Shown here piece after piece: positions 50,783 through 59,044 of a stretch of DNA of 64,000 nt; position 1 is the first letter of the stretch, and each line of letters begins with the position of its first letter. Under the pieces are notes generated by a model. It saw only the letters and a list, made by a program, of their open reading frames with translations. It had not been told where the DNA came from and made no database searches. Source of the DNA: Nocardia aurantia (GTDB lineage: Bacteria; Actinomycetota; Actinomycetes; Mycobacteriales; Mycobacteriaceae). The position numbers were made by a program, and so were the translations under genes. The stretch covers positions 453,560 to 517,559 of the forward strand of contig NZ_WEGI01000006.1 of NCBI RefSeq assembly GCF_009604425.1. The letters are read 5' to 3'.

Positions 50783-52849
50783 ATGTCAGATTCCTTCACC
50801 GGCACCCGACCGGATCTCGGCGATTCCCCGTCGCGCGGGCGGTTCCGGGTAGGTCGCGAGCACCCGAACTACAAGTGGGTGGTGCTGTCGAACACCACGC
50901 TCGGCATGCTGGTGGTCACGATCAACTCGTCGATCGTCATCATCTCGCTGCCGGCCATCTTCCGCGGCATCGACCTGAATCCGCTGGCCCCCGGCAACGT
51001 CAGCTACCTGCTCTGGTTGCTGATGGGCTTCATGCTCGCCTCGGCGGTGCTGGTGGTGATGTTCGGCCGGCTCGGCGACATGTACGGCCGGGTGCGCATC
51101 TACAACTACGGGTTCGTGGCGTTCACGATCGCCGCGATCGCCACCTCGTTCGACCCGTTCCAGCACGGCGGCGGGGCGATCTGGCTGATCACCTGGCGCG
51201 TCATCCAGGGCATCGGCGGCGCGATGCTGATGGCCAACGCGGCCGCGATCCTCACCGACGCCTTCCCCGCCGAACAGCGCGGGATGGCGCTGGGCATCAA
51301 CCAGGTCGCCTCGATCGCCGGGCAGTTCCTCGGCCTGGTCGTGGGCGGCGCACTGGCGGAATGGGATTGGCGCGCGGTGTTCTGGGTCAGCGTGCCGTTC
51401 GGCGTGATCGGCACGATCTGGTCCTATCGTTCGCTGCACGAGATCGGCCGCCGCACACCGGGTTCGATCGATCTGCCCGGCATCGTCACCTTCGCCCTCG
51501 GCCTCACCGCCCTGCTGACCGGCATCACCTACGGCATCCAGCCCTACGGCGGTTCCAGCACCGGCTGGACCAATCCCTGGGTGCTGGCGGGCATCCTCGG
51601 CGGCGTGGCGCTGCTGGGGGTGTTCTGCATGGTGGAAACCAAGGTGGCGCAACCGATGTTCCAGCTGACGCTGTTGCGCAACCGGGCCTTCGCGCTGTCC
51701 AACCTCGCCGGTCTGATGTCCTCGGTGGGCCGCGGCGGACTCCAGTTCATGGTGGTGATCTGGTTGCAGGGCATCTGGTTGCCCCTGCACGGCTTCAGTT
51801 TCGAGTCCACTCCCCTGTGGGCCGGCATCTACATGCTGCCGACGACGGTCGGCTTCCTCGCCGCCGGCCCGCTGTCGGGCTGGCTGTCCGACCGTTACGG
51901 CGCGCGCTGGCTCGCGACCAGCGGATTCCTGGTCACCGCAGCGGGTTTCGTGCTGCTGATCGCGATACCCGTGGACTTCCAATATCTCTGGTTCGTGCTG
52001 ATCCTGTTCGGCGCCGGCTTCGGCATGGGCATGTTCTCCTCGCCGAACACCGCGGTCGTGATGTCGAGCGTGCCCGCTGCGCAACGCGGCGCGGCCTCGG
52101 GCGTGCGCGGCACGATTCTCAACAGCGGCCTGGCCATCTCGATCGGAGTCTTCTTCTCGCTGATGATCGTCGGCCTGTCCCGGACCCTGCCCGGCACCCT
52201 CGGCGCCGGCCTGCGCGACCAGGGCGTCCCGGCCCACATCGCCGATCAGGTGGCGAACCTGCCACCGGTGGGCAGCCTGTTCGCCGCCTTCCTCGGCTAC
52301 AACCCGATCAAGGAACTGCTCGGCCCGACAGGCGCATTGGACCAGCCCGGCGTCCACGGCGACGTGCTCACCGGCCAGCAGTTCTTCCCGCACCTGATCT
52401 CCGGCCCCTTCCACGCCGGCCTGGTCGTGGTCTTCCTCGCCGCGGCCGTGATGATGCTCGTCGGCGCGGTCGCCTCCTGGTTCGCCGGCGACGGCCGCGC
52501 CCGGCCGGAAGCCGAGGACCTGGTCCCCGCCGCCGCCCCGCTCGCCGAAACCCCTTCTCCCGGACCGGCTCTCACCAACGGCGCCGCACCCGCACAGATC
52601 GGTGGTAACGGCATTCCCGCCGAACCGGCCGCATCGAACCGACACGGCACACCGGCCGAACCCGCCGAGCCGAACCGCAACGGCACACCGATCCAACCCG
52701 CCGAGTCGAATCGAGACGGCGCACCGGCCAGGCCCGCCGAGTCGAACGGCAAGCCCACACCGGCCGGGCCCGCCGGGGCGGACGGCGGCAACGGATCCGA
52801 CGCCGACGGCAGCCCTGCCGAGACACACCCGCGGACCCGCGACCGATAG
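50783..52849 (+). CDS. DHA2-type MFS efflux transporter with repeat tail
   Basis: 688 residues. About 14 membrane helices typical of DHA2 drug:H+ antiporters, with the helix 2-3 loop GRLGDMYGR and the antiporter region (RVIQGIGGAMLMANAAAIL). After the last helix (about 570) there is a long hydrophilic tail with four to five imperfect 12-residue repeats around 610-660, rich in Pro, Glu, Asn and Arg. It would export toxic pathway products or an antibiotic. GGAGGCG before the ATG. Confidence 0.9.
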   Translation: MSDSFTGTRPDLGDSPSRGRFRVGREHPNYKWVVLSNTTLGMLVVTINSSIVIISLPAIFRGIDLNPLAPGNVSYLLWLLMGFMLASAVLVVMFGRLGDMYGRVRIYNYGFVAFTIAAIATSFDPFQHGGGAIWLITWRVIQGIGGAMLMANAAAILTDAFPAEQRGMALGINQVASIAGQFLGLVVGGALAEWDWRAVFWVSVPFGVIGTIWSYRSLHEIGRRTPGSIDLPGIVTFALGLTALLTGITYGIQPYGGSSTGWTNPWVLAGILGGVALLGVFCMVETKVAQPMFQLTLLRNRAFALSNLAGLMSSVGRGGLQFMVVIWLQGIWLPLHGFSFESTPLWAGIYMLPTTVGFLAAGPLSGWLSDRYGARWLATSGFLVTAAGFVLLIAIPVDFQYLWFVLILFGAGFGMGMFSSPNTAVVMSSVPAAQRGAASGVRGTILNSGLAISIGVFFSLMIVGLSRTLPGTLGAGLRDQGVPAHIADQVANLPPVGSLFAAFLGYNPIKELLGPTGALDQPGVHGDVLTGQQFFPHLISGPFHAGLVVVFLAAAVMMLVGAVASWFAGDGRARPEAEDLVPAAAPLAETPSPGPALTNGAAPAQIGGNGIPAEPAASNRHGTPAEPAEPNRNGTPIQPAESNRDGAPARPAESNGKPTPAGPAGADGGNGSDADGSPAETHPRTRDR
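52610..52753 (+). repeat. 36-bp tandem repeats in the MFS C-terminal tail
   Basis: About four imperfect 36-bp units coding for 12-residue blocks of the type GTPAEPAEPNRN. They extend the transporter's cytoplasmic tail; copy number may vary among strains. Confidence 0.65.
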
Positions 52850-52864
52850 TCGGCGAATGCGGGA

Positions 52865-52891
52865 CGGCAGCCCGCACACTGCGGGCTGCCG
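52865..52891. terminator. Terminator between the two convergent MFS genes
   Basis: CGGCAGCCCGC-ACACT-GCGGGCTGCCG: 11-bp stem, 5-nt loop, 15 bp after the first MFS stop codon. Confidence 0.75.
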
Positions 52892-52971
52892 CCGATCCGT
52901 GGCAGACGAATTTCGTTGCAGCCGAACGCCTCCGGGCGAAGCGAAACCTCAAATCGCCCGCACCCCCCCGG

Positions 52972-54396
52972 CTAGCCGGCCGCGGCGGGTCTCCGCGCGA
53001 CCACCAGATAGACCACCGCGGTCACCAGCGTGGTGGCGACGATCAACCACCACCCCTGCCGGAACACATGTTCCGGGTCGCCGGCGCGGGCGAGGATCGC
53101 GACCAGTCCGGCGACGCCGAGCACCGCGCCGACCTGACGGGCCATCGACACCACAGCGGAGCCGGTGGCGAAGCGATCCGGCGGGACCGAGGTGACCGCC
53201 GCGCCGATCAGGGTGGGCAGGGTGAGGCCGACGCCGATACCGGTGAGCAGCATGCCGGGCAGCATGGCGGCGGGATAGTCGGCGGTGGCGCGCATGGTCG
53301 CGATCCACCAGCCGATACCGGCGGCGAAGACCACACATCCGGCCGCGGTGACCCGAGCCGGACCGAAGCGGGTGACCAGCGGTCCGCCCTTGGCGGCGAG
53401 CAGCGGCACCATCAGCGGACCGGGTGCGACCGCGAGCCCGGTGCGCATCGCCGACCAGTGCCAGACCGTCTCGGCCCACAGCACACTCGACAACAGCATC
53501 GCCGCGAACGGCACGGCGAACAGCAGATTCGCCAGCGAGGCCGCGGCGAAGGGCCGAATTCGCAACAGCGACAACGGAAGTACCGGCGTGACTGCTCGCG
53601 AACACCAGGCGACGAACAGGGCCAGCAGCACGACGCAAGCCGCGAGACTGCCCAGCACCGCCGCCGACGTCCAGCCCCAGTCAGAACCCTTCACCACCGC
53701 CAGCGACAGCAGGCCGATCGCCGCGGTGACCAGCGCGGCGCCCGGCAGATCGGGCAGCCGGGTACCCGTCCGCGCCGGCGCCTTCGGCAGCAGTGCCGGA
53801 CCGGCCACCAGCACGGCCAGCCCGATCGGGACGTTGATCAGGAAGACCCAGCGCCACCCGGCCTCCGTGAGCACACCACCCAGGGCCGGGCCCAGGGCCG
53901 CCGCGGCGCCGCTGATCGCGGTCCAGCCACGGATCGCGGTCAGCCGCTTCTCCGGTGGCGTGGCCGCCAGCAGCACGCCCAGCGAGGCCGGGACCATCGC
54001 CGCCGCGCCCACCGCCTGCACGGCCCGGAACACCACCAGCAGCCACACGTTCGGGGCCAGCGCACAGGCCAGCGAGGCCACCGTGAATCCGGCGATCCCG
54101 CCGAGGTAGACACCGCGCGCCCCGAACCGGTCGGCCAGATTCCCCGCCGGGACCAGCAGCGCCCCGAACAGCACCGCGTACGCGTTGAGCACCCACGACA
54201 CCGAGCTCAGCGACTCGTGCCCGAGCCGGTCCCCGATCTGCGGCAACGCGACATTGACAATGAACTGGTCCAGATTCGACATCGCCACACCCGCGGCGAC
54301 CAGCAGGAAGGCCGCGCCGAACGAGCGCGCCCGCCGGCCCGGCGGCTCGCCCACCGAATCCTGTTGTGCCACTGGTTCGCTCGCCAGTTCGCTCAC
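52972..54396 (-). CDS. DHA2-type MFS transporter 2
   Basis: 474 residues, about 14 helices, EmrB/QacA type: FIVNVALPQIG, WVLNAYAVLFGALLVPAGNLADRFGARGVY, RAVQAVGAAAMVPASL. Unlike the first MFS it has no long tail. It diverges from an HxlR gene with a perfect operator-like palindrome between them, the common arrangement of an inducible efflux pump and its regulator. Confidence 0.92.
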   Translation of the reverse strand: MSELASEPVAQQDSVGEPPGRRARSFGAAFLLVAAGVAMSNLDQFIVNVALPQIGDRLGHESLSSVSWVLNAYAVLFGALLVPAGNLADRFGARGVYLGGIAGFTVASLACALAPNVWLLVVFRAVQAVGAAAMVPASLGVLLAATPPEKRLTAIRGWTAISGAAAALGPALGGVLTEAGWRWVFLINVPIGLAVLVAGPALLPKAPARTGTRLPDLPGAALVTAAIGLLSLAVVKGSDWGWTSAAVLGSLAACVVLLALFVAWCSRAVTPVLPLSLLRIRPFAAASLANLLFAVPFAAMLLSSVLWAETVWHWSAMRTGLAVAPGPLMVPLLAAKGGPLVTRFGPARVTAAGCVVFAAGIGWWIATMRATADYPAAMLPGMLLTGIGVGLTLPTLIGAAVTSVPPDRFATGSAVVSMARQVGAVLGVAGLVAILARAGDPEHVFRQGWWLIVATTLVTAVVYLVVARRPAAAG

Positions 54397-54429
54397 ATCG
54401 TCACCTCGTCGTCCCGCGCCGATCCTGTA

Positions 54430-54446
54430 AGTTTGAAATTCAAACT
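54430..54446. promoter_or_regulatory. Palindromic operator between MFS 2 and HxlR
   Basis: Perfect inverted repeat AGTTTGAA-A-TTCAAACT, 34 nt from the MFS start and 52 nt from the HxlR start. Probable HxlR binding site controlling both genes. Confidence 0.65.
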
Positions 54447-54497
54447 GACATGAGGCTAAGCGAGTCGGTTGGATATGACAACCTAGGAGGTATGACC

Positions 54498-55001
54498 GTG
54501 GAAACGACCCCCGGACGACACTCGGCCGCCGAACTGCCGGGCCGGCCGTGCTCGATCGCGACGGCGCTGTCGATCATCGGCGAGCGCTGGGCCCTGCTGG
54601 CGATCCGGGAGATCAGCCTGGGCAACCGCAGGTTCGGCGCGATCCTGACGGGCACCGGCGCACCGCGGGACATCCTCACCGCCCGGCTGCGGGCCCTGGA
54701 ATCGGCGGGAATCCTCTACCGCACGCGGTACAGCGAACATCCGCCGCGTTTCGAATATCGCCTCACCACCGCCGGCCGCGATCTGCAACCGGTGCTGACC
54801 GCGCTACGGCTGTGGGGCGACCGCTGGCTGGTCGACGAGCCACCGGTGATCTTCGAGCACGAGTGCGGCACCCCGATCAGCGTGTCCACCCGCTGCCCGC
54901 ACTGCGACGTCGACATCGAGCACACGTCGGTCACCCCGCACGCGACCCCGGAATGGCACCGGAACAATCCCGCCTGGCCGGCGCCGGAATCCGGCGCCTG
55001 A
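54498..55001 (+). CDS. HxlR-family transcriptional regulator
   Basis: 167 residues. Winged helix of HxlR type: CSIATALSIIGERWALLAIREI, GAPRDILTARLRALESAGIL, YRLTTAGRDLQPVL. A conserved N-terminal Cys (PCSIA) is often the redox or electrophile sensor. A C-terminal segment has four Cys/His (EHECGTP, CPHCDVD), a possible zinc site. GTG at 54498 gives a 7-nt spacing to AGGAGG; the ATG at 54492 would be only one nucleotide from it. Confidence 0.88.
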   Translation: METTPGRHSAAELPGRPCSIATALSIIGERWALLAIREISLGNRRFGAILTGTGAPRDILTARLRALESAGILYRTRYSEHPPRFEYRLTTAGRDLQPVLTALRLWGDRWLVDEPPVIFEHECGTPISVSTRCPHCDVDIEHTSVTPHATPEWHRNNPAWPAPESGA

Positions 55002-55073
55002 GCCGGCCCGCCCGGCGCGGGTACAGGCCACGCCGGGCGACGAGGGCCGGAAATGCCCGGCCCACCGGAGAAT

Positions 55074-55265
55074 TCAGGAAATCGAGATGGCCTGTTCCGG
55101 GCAGGAGTGCACGGCCTCGCGCACCGCTTCCTCCTGATCGACGGGGACATCCTCGCTGACGGGGGTCGCGTGACCGTCGATATCGCTGAGCTGGAATGCT
55201 TTGGGGGCGATCATGGCGCACAACGTGTGACCCTGGCAACGCTGCGGATCGATACTGACCTTCAA
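55074..55265 (-). CDS. 3Fe-4S ferredoxin, near copy of the first one
   Basis: 63 residues, about 89% identical to the ferredoxin at 3585 (Cys10, Cys16, Cys55; His13). It is the likely partner of P450 paralog 2 at 48482, though encoded 5 kb away on the opposite strand and alone. Operators at 55269-55304 lie directly before its start. No ribosome site stronger than GAAGG. Confidence 0.92.
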   Translation of the reverse strand: MKVSIDPQRCQGHTLCAMIAPKAFQLSDIDGHATPVSEDVPVDQEEAVREAVHSCPEQAISIS

Positions 55266-55268
55266 GTC

Positions 55269-55304
55269 GGTACTCGCATTCTTATTCCGGAGAATTTTGT
55301 TCTC
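55269..55304 (-). promoter_or_regulatory. Tandem operator before ferredoxin 3
   Basis: GAGAATTTTGTTCTC at 55290-55304 is one of the best copies of the shared palindrome; GGTACTCGCATTCTT at 55269-55283 is a weak one, centres 21 bp apart. Confidence 0.55.
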
Positions 55305-55362
55305 TTCGGAGTCTATCCGCCGGTATCGCGCGTCGGACCGGTTTGCGCCGACCAGGTCCGTT

Positions 55363-55377
55363 CAGAATACTGTTCTT
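55363..55377 (+). promoter_or_regulatory. Operator copy abutting the TetR start codon
   Basis: CAGAATACTGTTCTT ends at the base before the ATG of the TetR gene at 55378. This position suggests direct autoregulation. Confidence 0.6.
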
Positions 55378-56040
55378 ATGGCTGAGAATCTCGTTACTTC
55401 CGCCGGTGGCGACCCGGTGCCCGCGGGGGGCGATGTCGCCAGCCGCATCGCGCAGCGATCGCTGGCCAAGCGTGAGGCCGGCTACGCCGGCGAGATCCGG
55501 CGGCTGCTCGACGCCGCACTCGCGGAGATCAACACCCGCGGCACCACCGCGCGCATCCGGGTCGCCGATGTGGTCGCCGCGGCCGGACTGTCCAATGACG
55601 CCTTCTACCGGCACTTCCCGTCCAAGGACGCACTGCTGGGGGCATTGCTCGAGGACGGCACCGAACGCCTGATCGGCTATGTCAGCCACCAGATGGGCAA
55701 GGAGACCACGCCGGAGGGCCGGATCCGCCGCTGGGCGGCGGCGGTGCTGTCGCAGGCCACCGACGATATCGCCACCACCACACGGGCCATCCTCTGGAAC
55801 GCGGGCGGGCCCACCACCGATTTCGAATCGGGCCCGCCGCTGCCGGGCAGCCGGCTGGCCGCCCTGCTGCGCCCGGCGTTCGCCGAATTGGGCAGTGCCG
55901 ACCCGGATTTCGACGCGTCGGTGGTTTCCCACGCCACGGTCGGCGTGCTCACCGACCACCTGTGGCGCCGGGCCCAGCCGACCCCGCACGACGTGGACCG
56001 CGTCGTCGCTTTCGCCCTGCGTGTGGTGACCCCGGCCTGA
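55378..56040 (+). CDS. TetR-family regulator, candidate controller of the shared operators
   Basis: 220 residues. HTH: RIRVADVVAAAGLSNDAFYRHFPSKDALL, in parts around 55-90. The ATG at 55378 directly follows an operator copy; an upstream in-frame ATG at 55297 would run through the operators. Divergent from ferredoxin 3. Since operators of the same type flank it and stand before P450, ferredoxin, SDR, acyl-CoA synthetase and dehydrogenase genes in the window, it is the best candidate for their regulator, probably released by a pathway CoA thioester. Confidence 0.85.
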   Translation: MAENLVTSAGGDPVPAGGDVASRIAQRSLAKREAGYAGEIRRLLDAALAEINTRGTTARIRVADVVAAAGLSNDAFYRHFPSKDALLGALLEDGTERLIGYVSHQMGKETTPEGRIRRWAAAVLSQATDDIATTTRAILWNAGGPTTDFESGPPLPGSRLAALLRPAFAELGSADPDFDASVVSHATVGVLTDHLWRRAQPTPHDVDRVVAFALRVVTPA

Positions 56041-56222
56041 CGCCGAGGCCTGGGCGAGGCATCCCGCCACCACCGGCCGGTCGCGGCGGCAACACCGGCC
56101 CGGCAGCCACCCGCACCCGGCCGGACGCCGCGACGGGCCGGGCGTGGCAGCGACACCCCGGCCGCCCCGCGCCCGGCGACGGCTACCACGGCGACGGCCC
56201 GCCGTGGGTCCGGACGACGCGA

Positions 56223-57053
56223 TCAGCGCGCGGCGGCAGCCAGTTGCACAGCGGCGAGCACTCCGCCGTCGACCAGCAGGTCGATACCGTTGAGGAAGGA
56301 GGCGTCGTCCGACAGCGCGAACGCGACCACTCCGGCCACCTCTTCGGCCTGCCCGAGCCGGCCCAGCGGTGTGGCGTCGATCAGCTTCTGAATCGAGGGA
56401 TGCTCCGCCGCCTCCTGCGCCTGCTGCGGGGTGTCGATCGTGCCCGGCGAGATCGAGCAGATCCGCGCCCGCGACGCGCCCAGCCGGACCGCCTCGTATT
56501 TCACGAACCGGTGCACCCCGCGCTTGGCCCAGGTGTAGGCGTAGCCGCTGTCCTCGAGATTCGGTCCGACCACCTCGCGCAAGCGCTCCAGGAAATCCGG
56601 CGCCAGCGGATCGTCCAGCACCGCGATCGCGGCCGGATCCGGCTGCGAGGGGTCCAGCAGCGGCGCCATCGAGGCGAAACAGGTGAAGGCCGTGCCCTCG
56701 ACGGCCAGCGGACGCAGCGCCTCGGACAGCCGCGCGGTGGCGACCAGGTCGACGGTCAGGATGCGCCGCCAGTCCGCCATCGTCGGCGAGATGCCCGCCG
56801 CGTGCGCGACCGCCCGCAGCGTGCCCAGTTCGGCGGTCCGCTCGGCCAGCCGGGCCAGGCCGTCGGTGTCGGTGACGTCGAGGACGAAGGCCTCGACGGA
56901 TGCCCGGTCACCGGCCAGTTCGACGGCGGCGGCCTGCGCGGTCGCCTCGTCCCGGTCGACCAGCAGCAGGGAGTCGACCGCACCGGTCAGTCGCTTCGCG
57001 CAGGCGAGGCCCATGCCCCGTCCGGCGCCGGTCACGATGCCCACGGTTGTCAT
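56223..57053 (-). CDS. Short-chain dehydrogenase/reductase (with insertion)
   Basis: 276 residues, SDR: TGAGRGMG at 8-15, HAAG near 84-87, Tyr173-x3-Lys177 in YTWAK. Between the Ser strand (near 125-128) and the Tyr there are about 30 extra residues, as in 3-alpha-hydroxysteroid dehydrogenase-like SDRs. ATG at 57053. It lies on the minus strand 133 bp after the VOC gene. A steroid- or terpenoid-like substrate is conceivable. Confidence 0.88.
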   Translation of the reverse strand: MTTVGIVTGAGRGMGLACAKRLTGAVDSLLLVDRDEATAQAAAVELAGDRASVEAFVLDVTDTDGLARLAERTAELGTLRAVAHAAGISPTMADWRRILTVDLVATARLSEALRPLAVEGTAFTCFASMAPLLDPSQPDPAAIAVLDDPLAPDFLERLREVVGPNLEDSGYAYTWAKRGVHRFVKYEAVRLGASRARICSISPGTIDTPQQAQEAAEHPSIQKLIDATPLGRLGQAEEVAGVVAFALSDDASFLNGIDLLVDGGVLAAVQLAAAAR

Positions 57054-57186
57054 ATGCGTCCTTTCGCTCGGATTCGGTGCGCAACCGGCATAGCGGCCGG
57101 TCCCGCGGTCCCGCGTGCAACGCCGGTATCGGTTCGGCGCTCAACAGGGTTGCCCCACGGCACTCGTGCTGGTGCCGGAACGGCAC

Positions 57187-57651
57187 TCAGGCCGGTGCGG
57201 CCCAGCATTGCCGCAGCCCGGATTCGGCGCGGCGGTCCACCAGTTCGATCCGGAATCCCCGCTCGCCGGTCAGGAAGGCGAAGAACAGCTCCCCGCTCGC
57301 CGGATCCGCGCCGGGCATCGGCCGGGTGGCCTCCACGTGCCAGCCGTTGGCGGTCAGCACGGCGACGTCCGCGGCCACATCGTCGGCCCAGTAGCCGAGG
57401 TGATGGATACCACCGCCGGGCACCGGCTCCCACATCGTGCCCGCGACCGCGCTCACGATCTCGAGCCGTGGCTCCTGGATGGAGAACTGGCAGGTCAGCA
57501 CCACTTCCGTGGCGCCGGACGGCAATTCGACGGCGACCGGATTGGTCATCCGCACACCCCACTGGTAGCCCAGCGTCGCGGTCAGCGCGTCGACGGTCGC
57601 GTCGAAGTCGGTGGTGACGATGCCCAGGTGGAACTGGTCCTCGGCCCTCAT
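57187..57651 (-). CDS. VOC-superfamily (glyoxalase-fold) protein
   Basis: 154 residues, glyoxalase/bleomycin-resistance/dioxygenase fold: QFHLGIVTTDFDATVDALT at the start, GGGIHHLGYWADD in the middle and FFAFLTGERGFRIELVD at the end. His and Glu in these three places could bind a metal. Size and sequence resemble methylmalonyl-CoA epimerase-like VOC proteins. Divergent from the acyl-CoA dehydrogenase at 57743 with two operators between them. Confidence 0.85.
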   Translation of the reverse strand: MRAEDQFHLGIVTTDFDATVDALTATLGYQWGVRMTNPVAVELPSGATEVVLTCQFSIQEPRLEIVSAVAGTMWEPVPGGGIHHLGYWADDVAADVAVLTANGWHVEATRPMPGADPASGELFFAFLTGERGFRIELVDRRAESGLRQCWAAPA

Positions 57652-57686
57652 GCCACACCCCTTCGCACAGCGAACTTCTTCTCGTC

Positions 57687-57722
57687 AAGAATTGCGTTCT
57701 GTAACACGAGAAGGATATTCTC
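57687..57722. promoter_or_regulatory. Tandem operator between VOC and acyl-CoA dehydrogenase genes
   Basis: AAGAATTGCGTTCTG at 57687-57701 and GAGAAGGATATTCTC at 57708-57722, centres 21 bp apart. An additional 8-bp repeat CTTCTCGT / ACGAGAAG (57678-57713) encloses the first copy. Confidence 0.6.
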
Positions 57723-57742
57723 ACCTTTCGAGAGGAGGCGCA

Positions 57743-59044
57743 ATGTCGTGGGATTTCGAAACCGAGCCCGAGTACCAGAAGAAGTTGGACTGGGCCGACG
57801 AGTTCGTTCGTGAGGAGGTCGAGCCGCTGGACCTGGTGTGGGAGCACCAGCAGTTCGTGCCGCTCGAGGGCAAGCGGCGGGAGGCCATCCAGCCGCTGAA
57901 GGAGGAGGTGCGCCGGCAGGGGCTGTGGGCCACCCACCTCGGACCCGACCTCGGCGGGCAGGGCTACGGCCAGCTGAAGCTGGCGTTGCTGAACGAGATC
58001 CTGGGCCGCTCGTCGTGGGCGCCGATCGTGTTCGGCTGCCAGGCGCCCGACACCGGCAACGCGGAGATCATCGCCCACTACGGCACCGAGGCGCAGAAGA
58101 AGCAGTATCTGCAGCCGCTGCTCGACGGCGAACTGTTCTCCAGCTACTCGATGACCGAGCCGCAGGCCGGCGCCGATCCGACGCAGTTTCAGACGAAAGC
58201 GCACCGGGACGGCGACGATTGGATCATCAACGGCTGGAAGTTCTTCTCCTCCAACGCCTCCACCGCGTCGTTCCTCATCGTGATGGCCGTGACCGACACG
58301 GAAGTCAGCCCGTACCAGGGCATGTCGATGTTCCTGGTGCCGACCGACACCCCGGGCATCAACATCGTCCGCAACGTCGGCCTGTACGGCGAGCCGATGA
58401 ACGAGGGCCAGCACGCGCTGATCCACTACGAGAACGTCCGCGTCCCTGCCGAAGCGCTGCTCGGCGGCGAGGGCCAGGCGTTCGTCATCGCGCAGACCCG
58501 TCTCGGCGGCGGTCGCATCCATCACGCCATGCGCACGATCGGCTTGGCGCAGAAGGCGATCGACATGATGTGCGAGCGAGCGCTGTCGCGCACCACGCAG
58601 GGCAGCAAGCTCGCCGACAAGCAGTTCGTGCAGGGCTACATCGCCGATTCCTACGCGCAGCTCACCCAGTTCCGGCTGTTCGTGCTGCACACCGCGTGGA
58701 AGATCGACAAGTACAACGACTACAAGAAGGTCCGCAAGGACATCGCCACCGCGAAGATCGTGATGCCGACCGTGCTGCACGACATCGCTTGGCGCGCAAT
58801 GCAGATCCACGGCGCCCTGGGCACCACGAACGAGATGCCGTTCTTCCGGATGATCCACGGCGCGGGCGTGATGGGCCTGGCCGACGGGCCGACCGAGGTG
58901 CACAAGATGACCGTCGCCAAGCAGGTGCTGCGCGACTACCGGGGCACCGACGACATGTGGCCGTCGGAGTGGATCCCGCGCAAGCAGGAAGCGGCTCGCG
59001 CGAAGTACGCCGAATTTCTGGAACACGAGGTCGGAAACCTATGA
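57743..59044 (+). CDS. Acyl-CoA dehydrogenase (ACAD10/11-like)
   Basis: 433 residues. Marks: WATHLGPDLGGQGYGQLKLALLNEILG, SYSMTEPQAGADPTQFQT, INGWKFFSSNAS, and near the end GALGTTNEMPFFRMIHGAGVMGLADGPTEVH with the probable catalytic Glu. This type corresponds to the dehydrogenase part of eukaryotic ACAD10/11. ATG with AGAGGAGG upstream. The next gene, an APH-like kinase, overlaps by ATGA; in ACAD10/11 the two are one polypeptide. Confidence 0.92.
   Translation: MSWDFETEPEYQKKLDWADEFVREEVEPLDLVWEHQQFVPLEGKRREAIQPLKEEVRRQGLWATHLGPDLGGQGYGQLKLALLNEILGRSSWAPIVFGCQAPDTGNAEIIAHYGTEAQKKQYLQPLLDGELFSSYSMTEPQAGADPTQFQTKAHRDGDDWIINGWKFFSSNASTASFLIVMAVTDTEVSPYQGMSMFLVPTDTPGINIVRNVGLYGEPMNEGQHALIHYENVRVPAEALLGGEGQAFVIAQTRLGGGRIHHAMRTIGLAQKAIDMMCERALSRTTQGSKLADKQFVQGYIADSYAQLTQFRLFVLHTAWKIDKYNDYKKVRKDIATAKIVMPTVLHDIAWRAMQIHGALGTTNEMPFFRMIHGAGVMGLADGPTEVHKMTVAKQVLRDYRGTDDMWPSEWIPRKQEAARAKYAEFLEHEVGNL

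Noticed and set aside
1103..57722. Assignment of the operators to KstR or KstR2
   Set aside because: The motif does not match TnnAACnnGTTnnA or AnCAAGnnCTTGnT as I know them.
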